Shown piece by piece: positions 1 through 10,310 of a stretch of 64,000 nt of DNA. The number at the start of each line of letters is the position of its first letter. Position 1 is the stretch's first letter. Source of the stretch: Trichosporon coremiiforme. Taxonomy: Eukaryota; Basidiomycota; Tremellomycetes; Trichosporonales; Trichosporonaceae. Location: positions 434,001 through 498,000 of the forward strand of contig BCJJ01000004.1 in assembly GCA_039545355.1 (NCBI GenBank), read 5' to 3'. The position numbers were made by a program, and so were the translations under genes. Under the pieces are notes generated by a model. The model worked only from the letters and a program-made list of their open reading frames with translations, did not search any database and was not told the origin of the DNA.

Positions 1-3000
1 GCATCGTTACCACGCGCAGCGGATATACGTCGAGGGATCTCTCCGGGGCGGCTAGGAACGCCCTGTTTCGCGTTCTCTCTGCTTCGGATCGCCCGTTGAC
101 GCACTGATACTCGGGACACGCAGCGCGGTCGACTTCAAACCCCTCGAGCACCCGCGAAGGGCGAGGTTCCATGTCGGGACAGCCAGAATCGGCCAAGGCC
201 GTTGCGGAACGTCTTGATCTAGCACAGGCGGGATATGCGGGACGGGTGGTGCTAGCGATACCTGCCCGGAGACTTCAACGGGTCGTCCTGTGCCTCGCCA
301 CCCTGCTTCGTGTCCGTTCAGCTGACATGGGCGGGAACCAACAGCCTGGTCCCCCTGACCGAAGGTATTTCTCATCATCCTGTCACTTGGCGACTACAAA
401 CACGGCGGCCGCGGGAGGCAGGTCCCATTCTGTGGGTATTCCGTGGATGGCTGAAAGTCCGCTGATGCGACGAGCGGCCCGTCGTAGGACAAGGGGTGGC
501 AGCGCTTCTCACAACCACGAATGGATACAGTTGGCGCGCTGGCGACTGGGTGGGTGACTATCGCTTTTCTCCTTGCGAAGAGCAGGGCGCTCTCGCGTCT
601 GACAGCGACTCGAAGTGTTCCTGTGCGCTCCTCGATTTATCTCGATCTCTCCGGGTATTGGTCCTCACGCGGTTTTACCATGCACGCAGCTTCGCCGGGC
701 TGCAGAGCCCCCGGAACCGCCCAGGACTAGAATGGTCTCGCCAGCACAGACTGCCGAGGATACTCTATTTCGAAGCTGATCCTTGTCACTGCGTCGCACG
801 CTTGGGCAGTAGTGCAACGCTCGGAGGACCGCACTTTAACAGCAGATCTTTGCGATATGCAAGGGAGAAGGCATGGACTCCCCACCAGCCTGTACGGTGT
901 CGGCTCCTCTTCAACATTAGACTTCCTCGCCAGATGGGTCAGCTAAGGAGCCTTGATTGGTTCGGACCTCTCAAGCCACAGGACACGCTCTCTCCATACC
1001 ATCGGAACATGGGTGGACCACCGTGGCCCACTCTGCTCTCTGATCGCTCGCGCATGTCAGGAGCTCGGTGGCGCTCGGCAAGTCGGCCCCGTCAACAATC
1101 TGGATAGCATTGTCGATCTTTTCCCACCTGGCCGAGACTTTGTCGAGTTCTGTGAGCCACGACAGTACACCAGTGGCCACCCGTCACACCGTTCCGATAT
1201 CCCCCCGATGTCCTGTACCCATGGGGTATCACCAGCGACTCCCGGCTCCCGATCTCGATGGTCCTGTGTACCTCACAAATCACATCGGCCCGACCGATCT
1301 GTTCCCCCGGGACGAAGGCGCAGATTGGAGCCTGTTTGGCTGCCTCGTCAAGGTCTGAACCAATGAGGAGGTTCGAGCACGCTCGAGTGGTCCGCGACGA
1401 GAGGTAGCCGGCGATGGGGTAGGTCGTCCGTGGTGTTTGGACAACACCTCGGATAAGCGCAACTGTGACGACGGCGGGAATCCATTTCCAACCACAGGCT
1501 GAGCACGCTGGACAGCGAGCGCCGCACTCGCATCATCCGTGGAAAGCAGGTGCCGGCTCTGTCCGAGACGAGGGCACGCGGGCGTTGGTTTGCCTATCAA
1601 GCGACGCCGCCGCGCTACGGCCTGCTCCTCTCAAAAGGATCAGTATTACCCCCGAATGCTGGAGAGACGGACCGCTTCACTGTGCAGGTAGACGCTTATT
1701 CGTGTGGGAGCTATGGCATGGCAAAGGCTTGTGCCCCTGTAATCCCACGGCTGGTACACGTCTCGTGTCGTTGCGGCTGCTTTGGACACGGTGTGGGCCC
1801 GCTGCACACTAGTAACGTCACCTTCATGTATATTTGCGTCAGCCCCGACCGCGAAAGGCGCCTTCCTCTAGACGGGAACGTAAGGCGATCGTCCTGCTGC
1901 GGGCAAATCGTTTCGTGAGCAGGAAACATTAGCAAGCCTCGATAGAAGTTATGGTCTGATCTGTCCTTGCCATATGTTAGGGAGCTTCCCAGGATGCTGC
2001 GCAACGCGCTCCGCCCTCCTGAGGAAGAGTCCGCAAACGATTCGTTCAGCGCGCTGCACGACCCACTCATCTGCGAGACGATTAGTTTGGCGAGTGTCCG
2101 GCGTCGTTGGATGTACTCCAAGGGGTCTGAGGGGATTGCAAGCCACAGGAAGCGTGACGTTGCCAAGGCTGGCTTTGAACGAGGATCAAATGTGCTCAAG
2201 CGACCAATCCGACACCTCCCTGGCCCCCACCACCTGAAACGTCACTCACTGTCTGGAGCTGTCATGCTTCAACAGCTTGTTACGCGCGGCTATCTGGCGT
2301 AGCCAGGTTTGGAACGGTTAATTTCAGCCACAGAAAGTACCACAGCGAGGGGTCGGGCAACAGCCGTCAGTAATGTCATAGCGGCACGTCGACTGCTGTT
2401 GTCACCGCTCCCTTGAGCGCGTTTTTAATGCAAACGTTGCACGGATGCCTGCAGCGGAGACGATCGGTACGGCGGTCATGTCCGGGAACGTGTCTGCAGT
2501 TAGGTCCTCCAATCCTCCATCCATGTTGATGTTCCAGATGGCGACTGTGGTTGGCACACTGGGAAGTACGGAAGTAGCTGGGTACAGAGTCGCTCACTGC
2601 ACGTGATCGGCACGATTTGCCCACGCATCACATAAGACGACATCGTGGAGCGAAACAGGCGCGCGATCGAGAGAGGCGCACAAAATAGGCATGCCTCTTC
2701 CAACCCTCGGCGACCTGGTCCGGCATGTCATGCCAAGAGTCCGACTTGCCCGATCATCACGTGTTGCGTGACGGACCCTCGATCTACCCCAAACGCGCCA
2801 AGCTGCTCCACCCGCCCCATGCATGAGGATGCGTGACGGAGGTTACCATTGTTTGGATGAGGGTTGTCGGAGGGGTTTGAGGGAGGTGAAGGCGTCGCAA
2901 CGTAGATCAAAGCAATCACTGACCTCGCTCAACTCGGAAGGGAGATATCGGATCCTCGTCAGGTCACCGGACAGGGTCGGAATCGAGGCAGACGAGCTTC

Positions 3001-3439
3001 GCGAGGGGGAATCAATGACGATATGCTTCACCCGGTTCCTGCCTTTGATTCGGTCGCGGCCAGTCACGAGATCACGCGAGAGAGGCAGATCATGGCACCA
3101 GGTGCGGCCTGGCCCCCCTGCCCGCTCTGGCCTCTGGCCGCCTCGCCTGGAGCATTCATGGACCATCTGTGTTGTTGGGGATCTTATGACCGCGGTTAGC
3201 GAAGGGAACCAGGTGGAACGACGCGACCATACGATGCATATATCAATGAATGCACGACTGCGCTTCAAACAGCACCCTCGTTCCAACGCTATCGTTCGAC
3301 GCACCAATTCGTTCTCACACAGCACGCACGCTCACTCGCCCATTGACGCTTCGGCCGCAATCAAGTAACGCTAGCTTGACCCCCAACGTGCTATCAGCTT
3401 TGCCACCGACATTAGCCGTTCACCCTCTGCACGGCGATC
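1..3439. other. Gene-free region at window start
   Basis: No reading frame here shows a recognisable family, and the open frames (up to about 180 codons, on both strands) overlap one another without preference for a strand. The splice pattern typical of the rest of the window (GTRNGT, then CTGAC or CTAAC, then AG about 35 nt later) does not link any of them. No tandem repeat or terminal inverted repeat was noticed. It may be a long intergenic stretch or decayed sequence. Confidence 0.5.
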
Positions 3440-3445
3440 ATATAA
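3440..3445 (+). promoter_or_regulatory. TATA-like box of the small gene at 3566
   Basis: TATAAG lies 121 bp before the ATG at 3566, followed by a pyrimidine-rich and C-rich leader. Position and leader composition suit a fungal TATA promoter, but this is inference from spacing only. Confidence 0.35.
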
Positions 3446-3565
3446 GGCCCACCGTGTTCCTGACATCGATCCCCAACACTACATCGTCACGTCCACTTGG
3501 ACTCTGCGTCACCTGCATCCTCGCTACTTGAAGACCACTACTCTGGGAACTCGTCTGCACCCACG

Positions 3566-3802
3566 ATGTCGTCTCCCGCGTCCGCCATCTCGATCCCCCA
3601 GGCTGCCGGCCAGCAGCAACTGAGCCCTCCCCGCGGCCTCGCGACCACGCCGCCCTCGAGCCATCCGTCTCCGCACTTTGCGGACCTCGTACACTCGCTT
3701 TACAATGCGTACCGCATCCGCCGTGGCAGCGATTCTTCCTCCTCTCGTTCCGGACACGACACGCCCATCACGGAGCGTCCCGAGTTTGGACAGCACAACT
3801 GA
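3566..3802 (+). CDS. Small Ser/Pro-rich protein of unknown function (78 aa)
   Basis: An uninterrupted frame encodes 78 residues. The N-terminal half is rich in Ser, Pro and Gln; the middle carries a short, possibly helical segment (FADLVHSLYNAYRIRRG, about residues 41-57), followed by a Ser-rich, Arg-containing stretch and an acidic C-terminus. There is no signal peptide or membrane segment. A TATA-like element sits 121 bp upstream, and the gene stands alone between the empty region on its left and DRE2 about 950 bp to its right. I do not recognise the family. The mixed helix and phosphorylatable Ser/Pro/Arg composition would fit a small regulatory protein, but that is a guess; it could also be a chance frame in GC-rich DNA. 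Confidence 0.45.
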   Translation: MSSPASAISIPQAAGQQQLSPPRGLATTPPSSHPSPHFADLVHSLYNAYRIRRGSDSSSSRSGHDTPITERPEFGQHN

Positions 3803-4755
3803 GCTGGACAGGCGCTCGGACTTCATTGGTCCGACAAGACTATCGAGAACGTGCGCTGCAGCAGCTCCCCGCTTTCTTGTGCATGCTGCTAGCATCACAT
3901 CCATCCAGCGACTCCAGTCCTGAAACACACATGTGCACGGCCCCGTGGGAGCATGGTCTACTCGATCTTGGTTTACCCGCTCAAGTCGCCCCGCACGCCC
4001 CTCCGCACATCATAACACTATCGCTACGCCCCTCAACACCTCACTAGATAATCACGCTACTGTTGTAATACGCACACAATGAATTGATACGAAATGATGG
4101 ATGCTGTAGCTTGAATGCTGGGCTCGTGCTGAGAACTACCGACGTTGGGAGCATTGTTGATTCAAGGATCGGTCCCAGCGACAGATGCTATTCAAGAATA
4201 GACAGGAGCGTGCACACGATGAGGAGCCAGGGTTAAGTGATAGGGGCATGCTACAGCCAGGGGGCAAGCGGGGGGATCGGCGCTGTGTGTTTGAAGGTGA
4301 TTCTTCAACCGACTTCTCGAGACAGACCGAGCGTTGAATGAGCATCCAATACTTATTGGACAGCGTGATACAACGGTTAATCGCTCAAAAGCTGTCAGCT
4401 GACGGATGCTAGATGTTCCACATTGAGCGCGAGGCAGACTACGAAGGCGAATGTCGGTCAACCTCGTAGCTCGCAGGCTGGGCCACGGGCGTAACGTCGC
4501 TCCCGGCCATGCCCGAGCCGCCGGCTACGTTGGAAGGAATGAAGCCCATCACGTGATATGTGGGGGTGAGTGGTACGCAGGCCTATTGGGTCTTCCAAAT
4601 ACTGATGGCGCTATTAGCTCCAGCATCATACCGCACGCAAGCCAGGGTCAGCCCCAGGTTTGCCGCTGACTCAGATTGCAAGCTCGTCCACTCGTCGAAT
4701 TCAGCAGCTTTGATTTCGGCATCCGAGTCAGCTTCACTCAACCTACCTTTCCATC
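3803..4755. other. Intergenic region upstream of DRE2
   Basis: No supportable gene. It should hold the terminator of the small gene and the promoter of DRE2. The one motif of note is a perfect TCACGTGA E-box palindrome at 4549-4556, about 200 bp before the DRE2 start. Confidence 0.5.
4549..4556. promoter_or_regulatory. TCACGTGA E-box palindrome upstream of DRE2
   Basis: Perfect 8-bp palindrome with a CACGTG core, the type of site bound by bHLH factors such as fungal Cbf1. It lies 200 bp upstream of the DRE2 start codon. The same octamer occurs at 32226 and 45258 in other promoters of this window. Confidence 0.4.
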
Positions 4756-5660
4756 ATGGCCGTCACTGCGTCCCCCGCTACGCCTGCCCAGCAGCTCGTT
4801 ATCGGCTCTCTGGACCGCGCCGACCAGTACCAGCGTGTCCTGACTGAGCTCCAGTCCGCTGGCGCTTCAGTCACGGGCGAAATGGTCGACCGTCTTCTCG
4901 ACAATGGTGAGTCGCTCAAGCTAGGACCTACATGCTGACAAACGTAGCGGCCAAGTTCCCCGCAGGCGACCTCACCGTGCACCTCGTTCTCCCCTCCCCA
5001 ATCCCGGAGGCGCTCCTCAAGGCGATCCCCGCCAATACTGCTGTGCGAGTGTACGCCGAAACTGCTCCTGAGCTCGACGCCGCTGGCTACTCGAAGGGTG
5101 CCGAGCAGGCTACGTCGGGTGTTCTCGCCTACACTTCCCCCACAGCCGCTCCCGTCGCTTCTTCTTCCACTGTCCCGCTCGCCCGCCCTCTTCCGCTGAG
5201 GCGAAACAAGGCTGCCAAGGCAGCGATCTGGGCTCTGGACTCTCCGATGATGGAGGACGGTGGCCGCTCTCTTCTGACGCCCGAGGACAGGCAGCGACCC
5301 GAGTGCGTCTTCCCGGCCGAGGACGGCAAGCCTGTCAAGCGCCGAAGGGCATGCAAGGACTGCACGTGTGGTCTGGCTGAGCTCGAAGCCGAGGAGGAGG
5401 CGCGCACGCAGAGTGCGGTGAAGGAGGCACAGCAGTTCTTCCTCGAGGGCGACGACGACATCCCGGACCACATCAAGAATGCGACGATTGGCGTTGAGGG
5501 CGTGTGGCCGCAGGAGCGCCGCGCCGAGGCCAAGAAGACGAGCAGCTGCTCGAGCTGCTACCTTGGCGACGCCTTCCGCTGCGCGTCCTGCCCGTACCTC
5601 GGCCTGCCGCCGTTCAAGCCGGGAGAGAAGGTCGAGATCTCCATCGGCGATGACCTCTGA
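4756..5660 (+). CDS. DRE2: Fe-S cluster assembly protein Dre2 (anamorsin/CIAPIN1)
   Basis: Dre2 works with the diflavin reductase Tah18 to pass electrons into the cytosolic Fe-S cluster assembly (CIA) machinery; it also supports ribonucleotide reductase cofactor assembly. Exons 4756-4906 and 4948-5660 (intron 41 nt) give 287 aa. The N-terminal part is a degenerate methyltransferase-like domain. The C-terminal CIAPIN1 domain has both cluster motifs: CVFP followed by CKDCTC (about residues 170-189), and twin CSSC/CASC motifs (about 254-268) spaced as in the [4Fe-4S] site. The gene ends in an acidic tail. Length is normal for the family (yeast about 350, human 312). The start is the first ATG and gives the correct phase into exon 2. 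Very sure of the family. Confidence 0.96.
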
Positions 5661-5901
5661 GCTACCTATTGACCAAAACAATAACGATCAACCTGTTGTA
5701 CATTCTTGTTCCATTGAAGCCCGCCGGCTAGATTAGACTGTTCATGCCTGCCCATACTTGCAATGCCATTTCGTGAGCTGGGACGTGGCCCCCCCCTGTT
5801 CAAGGTTTCCCGGTGCGCTCCCGTTGCTTCCATCTGTTTCATGGTGTGGCGATATATTAAGATTGATCTTCGGCCGAAAGTCCACCTCCACCTGTGGTCG
5901 A

Positions 5902-5932
5902 AAGTCGTGGCCCGGGTTATGGGCCACGACTT
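5902..5932. repeat. Perfect 12-bp inverted repeat with 7-nt loop
   Basis: AAGTCGTGGCCC at 5902-5913 and GGGCCACGACTT at 5921-5932 are exact reverse complements with a 7-nt spacer. It lies 240 bp after the DRE2 stop and 308 bp before the next start, with no T-run. It could form a hairpin in RNA from either strand or be a dimeric protein-binding site. Confidence 0.7.
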
Positions 5933-6192
5933 GTGCCCGCCGTCTTTCGAAGTTAGTCGCTGGCCACTGAGGTGCGCAATATTAGTAAACCATACAGGTG
6001 CATAAACGACACATTGACCATCTGATGCTATCAGAAAGCCGACTTTCGGCAATGCAACCTGCTATATCTGGCCTGTCGATTTGGTGACTCGCCCATCTCC
6101 GAAATCGGTTGTACAGCCGACGACACGATGACCTCATGGTCGGTGTTCTGGGCCGAGACCTCCCAACATTGTTTGCACTACCACTTGCATGA

Positions 6193-6198
6193 TATAAA
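6193..6198 (+). promoter_or_regulatory. TATA box of the methyltransferase gene
   Basis: TATAAA lies 42 bp before the proposed ATG at 6240, so the mRNA leader would be very short. The sequence match is perfect; use as a promoter is inferred from position. Confidence 0.4.
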
Positions 6199-6239
6199 GC
6201 CTTCGTTCTGTTGACATTGCGTTCCCAGCAACAAGCAAC

Positions 6240-7243
6240 ATGGCACAGTTTGCAAAGTCAACTTTTGACGCGGCGGGGTACCTCGCTTCTAGACCGTAAG
6301 CTCTCACCCAAGCCGTGCTGACAACAGCACCTACCCCTCCCGCCTGTACGACGTAGTGTACGCGTACCACAAGGGAGGCTGGGGCCACGCCGTGGACCTC
6401 GGCTGCGGGCCTGGGTTCATGGCCTTGAACCTCGCCGAGCATTTCGACAAGGTGACCGGTCTCGACCCTTCGCCAAAGATGGTTCACGTCGGTTTGCAGT
6501 CACCTAGGAACAACATCACGTACGCCATCGGAGACGCTGAGAAGACTGGGCTGCCCGACCAGAGCGTGGACCTCGTCATTGCAGGCCAAGCGGCGCACTG
6601 GTTCGACCACGACAAGGCGTGGAAGGAGCTGAGGCGCGTGCTCAGACCCAAGGGTACTGTGGCTTACGTTGTAAGTCGATACGGAGCATGCGACGCTGAC
6701 AGCAAGGGATACGGTGAGGTCATGTTCCCCGGCCGGCCAGAACTGTCCACACTCATCTCGAGATACTCTGGCGGCGAGGACAGCATTGGTCCGTACTGGT
6801 CCCAGCCGGGTAGAGGGATCGTCGAAGGGTTACTCGATCGCGTGCCCTTCCCAGTCGATGCGGAGCCCGACGCCGAGCTCGTTGCTGAGCTGCCCGATCT
6901 CGACGGCCACGGCCATCCTAAGACAGACCATATCGCTGAACCTCCCGCCACAGGGATGGAGGGGTTCGACCCGTCCAGCACCGTCAGGATCAAGGCTGGA
7001 GACAGTGGGACGTGGTACCTGAAGAAGACGTGGGACCTTGCCCATCTCGAAGGATACTTGCGGAGCGCCAGTGCCGTTCACGCGTATCACGAAGCCAATC
7101 CTGATGACAAGGCAAAGAAGGGCAACGGAGAGAATGGCGACATTGTGGACCGCATCGTTCATAGGATTCGGCAAGGACTCGGGCAAGATGACCAGTTCGA
7201 GGTCGCTTGGCCGATGGTGCTGATGATGATCAGGAGATCGTAG
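6240..7243 (+). CDS. SAM-dependent methyltransferase, Tmt1/Crg1-like
   Basis: Class I methyltransferase resembling the yeast trans-aconitate methyltransferase family (Tmt1, Crg1), which methylates small carboxylic acids or detoxifies compounds. Exons 6240-6295, 6328-6670 and 6707-7243 give 311 aa; introns are 32 and 36 nt. The N-terminus has the family's Phe/Tyr-Ser-Arg-Pro-Tyr-Pro block (SRPTYPSRLYD), then motif I (VDLGCGPGFMA), the acidic loop GLDPS, motif II/III around IGDAEKTGLP and AGQAAHWFD. The second intron is a multiple of three without stops; I call it because removal gives the conserved AYVGYGEV join and because of its GTAAGT and CTGAC signals. A TATA box is 42 bp upstream. Substrate unknown. 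Confidence 0.88.
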
Positions 7244-7274
7244 TTTAACGTGTACATGTAAGGCTACAAGACAA

Positions 7275-10022
7275 CTAGAGATCAATCAAATCACCGTTAT
7301 CAATCTTGAGCGCGTCGATGGATGCCGCCAGGGCCACTTGCTCACTGTCTTCGGGTTTCCAGCAGACAAGCAGTTCACGCAGCTCAGGCGGAACGGTCCG
7401 TTTGGTGGACTGGTTCTTGCGGCGCTGCCTCAGCGGGGATGTGGTGTCGGCAGACTCCTTGTCGATTTCCTGCACGACATGTTTGAAGGACAGGAACAGC
7501 ACCTCCGCCTGCGCCAGAGTCGTGTCGAGATCAATCTGACGTCAGCAATGACACGAGGCCAGTAGCTCACCGTTCCGCTCAAGTCGTTGGCATACTTGAG
7601 CACCTCATCAAACTCGCTGAGATACCGCATGATGACGTCGCGGTGGCTCTGGAGAACAGCGAGGGCGACAAAGAGGACAAAGTTGTTCGAGTAGAAGTTT
7701 GTCCATAATACTTCCCACAGCTTGACAACATTCTCAAATGAGAACTCGCGTTTGAAGCTGATGAGGATCCATCGGAAGCAGAAGAACAGATTCAAGGACC
7801 CCGTCTTCTCCAGGTGCTCGTACAGTTCGGGGTCCATCAACTGGATCAGTTGCTGCAGAGTGCTCAGCTGCTTGCGCATGCCACTCTGGTCACGGAGAAA
7901 GTTGGACTCCTGAGCGTCAGCTGTAGCTCTGAAAGGACGCCTCACCATGATACGCATTACTCCGCACAGACCCCAGAAAGCATCGGCTTCATTCGCTTCG
8001 GCGACAAAGTAGATGGGACTGAGCAGGTCGGACATGCCTGACGTAAGCTAGATGCGGTTCGGGATACTCACCCTGGACGTAGCCAAGCTCAGGGGCATGC
8101 ACATGATAGGTCATGAGAATCCGGCGAAGCGCAGAGACGTGGGCTGCAAGTCAGCGACAAGCGGGAGAACAAACGTACGGTTCAACGCGGCGTGACCCCC
8201 TTCCTCTTCCTTGTCGTTGCCCTCCCCCCACAGACTCGTTCCCGCTCCACCTGCCTCCTTTTCCTCGTTCCCCAAGTATTCCGGCTCGACTGCGTAAAGC
8301 TCATGGTTCCGATCTGTTCGTCGGCAATCAACCTGTCCGCGTTAGTCTGTGCCGCTTCAATTCTACTCACGTCAATGCGGTGCCACTCTTCGCGCCAGTC
8401 TGGTGGTGTATCACCCTTGCGCGCTCGGTCCTGCCATCCCGTGAGGAGCTTATAGTACTCTGAGCGCTTCTCGCGCAGAACCTTCTCACGGGCAGCACCT
8501 CGTTTGTCCGAGTCTCCAGACGAGTCGCCCACATTCCAAGGCACGACTCCAAGAAGCACCTCCCATCCTTGCCGGCGTGCTGGAGACTGGGAAGGCTCAT
8601 CCGAGAAGCCTCGCCGGAAGATTTCGCCGCGGACAAACTCTTCGTCCATGTCTCCAGCGACGAATGCCTGCCAGTCGGGAACAGTGATGGGGTGGTGCGG
8701 ATCCCTTGTCGGCTTTGGGGCCGGCTGCTTGGACCGCGACACTAGAGAGAACACGCCGAGGTCAGTGAGGTCGTCCTCACTTTGGCCGGCTTGTCCCGCC
8801 TGCGCCGCCAGCTCGCTACGACGGGAGCGTTCGCCTTCTTCGGCAACAACACGCGCCCATCGTGCCAGATAAAGTCGCGCAGCTTCAAACTCTGTGGCCA
8901 CGTCTGGGCTGCGTTCGGAACCGAACTTTGGTCGCAAGGAGCTCTCCCACTCTCCGGGAGCGTTCACGAGCGTGCGGAAAGCCGGAGGAAGATGAGGGAC
9001 GACAGGCTTGGCTAGAGGATGGTTCAGGACGTTCTGGGCGGCGTGCCTGGCAATGTTAGTGACGTTGGACAATCCGACCAGTAACGAGTCCCTTGGCGAC
9101 GACTGGTTCATGGCCTGGAGACTTGGGTACTGCAGGTGTGGCGCTTGCGGTGGGTATGAAACCGGAGTGGAGTCGCGATTGGCTGCTTCCTCGTAGCCGG
9201 CTTCATGAACCTCTCTGTCGGCCTTGCTAGGGTTCACCAGCCAGAGTTCCTCTCCGCTGCCATTCATTACCAAACGCGAGCGGATGACGGTGGCGTGCTG
9301 CCGGAGGACGGCAAGGAAAGGCGGGAAACCCCAGGGTGGAGTCGGAGGATCAGAGGAGCGAGGTGTCGTGACAAGCGGTGTTTGGTCGTCATGGAAGAAG
9401 AGAGTGGGCAGGGATACACCGCCGGCGAGGTTGAATGTCACCGAACCGTACCAATGCTGGAGGCTAGGCTGCACGTCAGCGATCAGCTGTTCGCCATTGC
9501 ACTCACCGGATAGACTAGCAAGCTGTAGAGATCGGTCACAGGAATTGAAAAGGCGTACTTTTCTCCCCGAGGAGCTGGAAGCGATACAAACACGAACCCT
9601 GCTGTCAGCGTTACTCGGACACCCAACGTACCATCTTTCTCGGCTGCAGCCCCGTTCGGTCGCTCCTCCACACGCTTGTAGTTGCGCTGGTCCTCTTCAG
9701 ACATTCGCATGAAGAGCTCATCGGGGACCCACACCACGAGCACCTCCTTGCCACTCGCAGAGTTGGAGCCGGAACTTTCAGGAACACGGGGGACATTCTT
9801 ATCAACCTCCACCAGTCCGAGGAGTCCGGAGATGTTGTCACGTCGCAGCTGCGTGGGGTGTATCGCGACATGGGACTTGCAGTATATTAAACGCGCCTTG
9901 CGCTCTTGAGAGTAGCTGGGGACATGCTCAAAGCTGTCGGTCGACTCACGCCTCTGGGAGTTAACGTAAAGTTGGGTGGCGACAACCTGGTCACGACCTA
10001 CCGGTCGGTCGGTCCTCGTCAT
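7275..10022 (-). CDS. GYP7: Rab GTPase-activating protein Gyp7 (TBC1D15/17 type)
   Basis: Stimulates GTP hydrolysis by Rab7/Ypt7-type GTPases in late endosome and vacuole traffic. Eight exons: 10022-9632, 9601-9507, 9468-8371, 8332-8179, 8143-8072, 8037-7946, 7909-7571 and 7535-7275, giving 833 aa, a normal Gyp7 length. The N-terminal domain (DUF3548-like) contains LIYCKSHVAIHPTQ and DLYSLLVYPPSLQHWYGS. The TBC domain has the arginine-finger block IDVDCRRTDRN (about residue 527) and the glutamine finger GYVQGMSD (about 600), followed by NFLRDQSGM. Introns are 30-38 nt; those of 30 and 36 nt (9602-9631 and 7910-7945) lack stops but their removal restores family alignment. The exact start is uncertain; I took the first ATG before LIYCK. 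Divergent from SEC24, 288 bp apart. Confidence 0.92.
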
Positions 10023-10310
10023 GGTGTGAGTTACGCTTATAGGACCAGCGAGTCTGGTATTCTGATGCGAGTTTCTCGTCCAGTCTTCTGCAGGCGGGAG
10101 GGCTTAAGTGACTGAAGCAAACGCACAATGGGGACGCGGACGAGGTCTAGGCGAGTGCGCGTCGTCCGGAGTACGGTCGCCGATCATGACGTTGGTAGCC
10201 GGGACCTTAAGTCGACCTCCCGTTTAAATGTTGGCGCAAGTGATCCCAAGGTCGCGCGTTCGACGTGTTCACTGTCTTTAGCATCGACATCGCACCCGTC
10301 GTCGCCAGGC

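Larger units (their letters stand above)
5661..6239. other. Intergenic region with a strong hairpin
   Basis: No gene is seen between DRE2 and the downstream methyltransferase. It contains the inverted repeat at 5902-5932 and a TATA box close to the next start codon. Confidence 0.5.

Noticed and set aside
2843..3368. Overlapping open frames of 160-181 codons on both strands
   Set aside because: They cover the same bases on opposite strands, have no recognisable motif, and do not link through introns to other parts.
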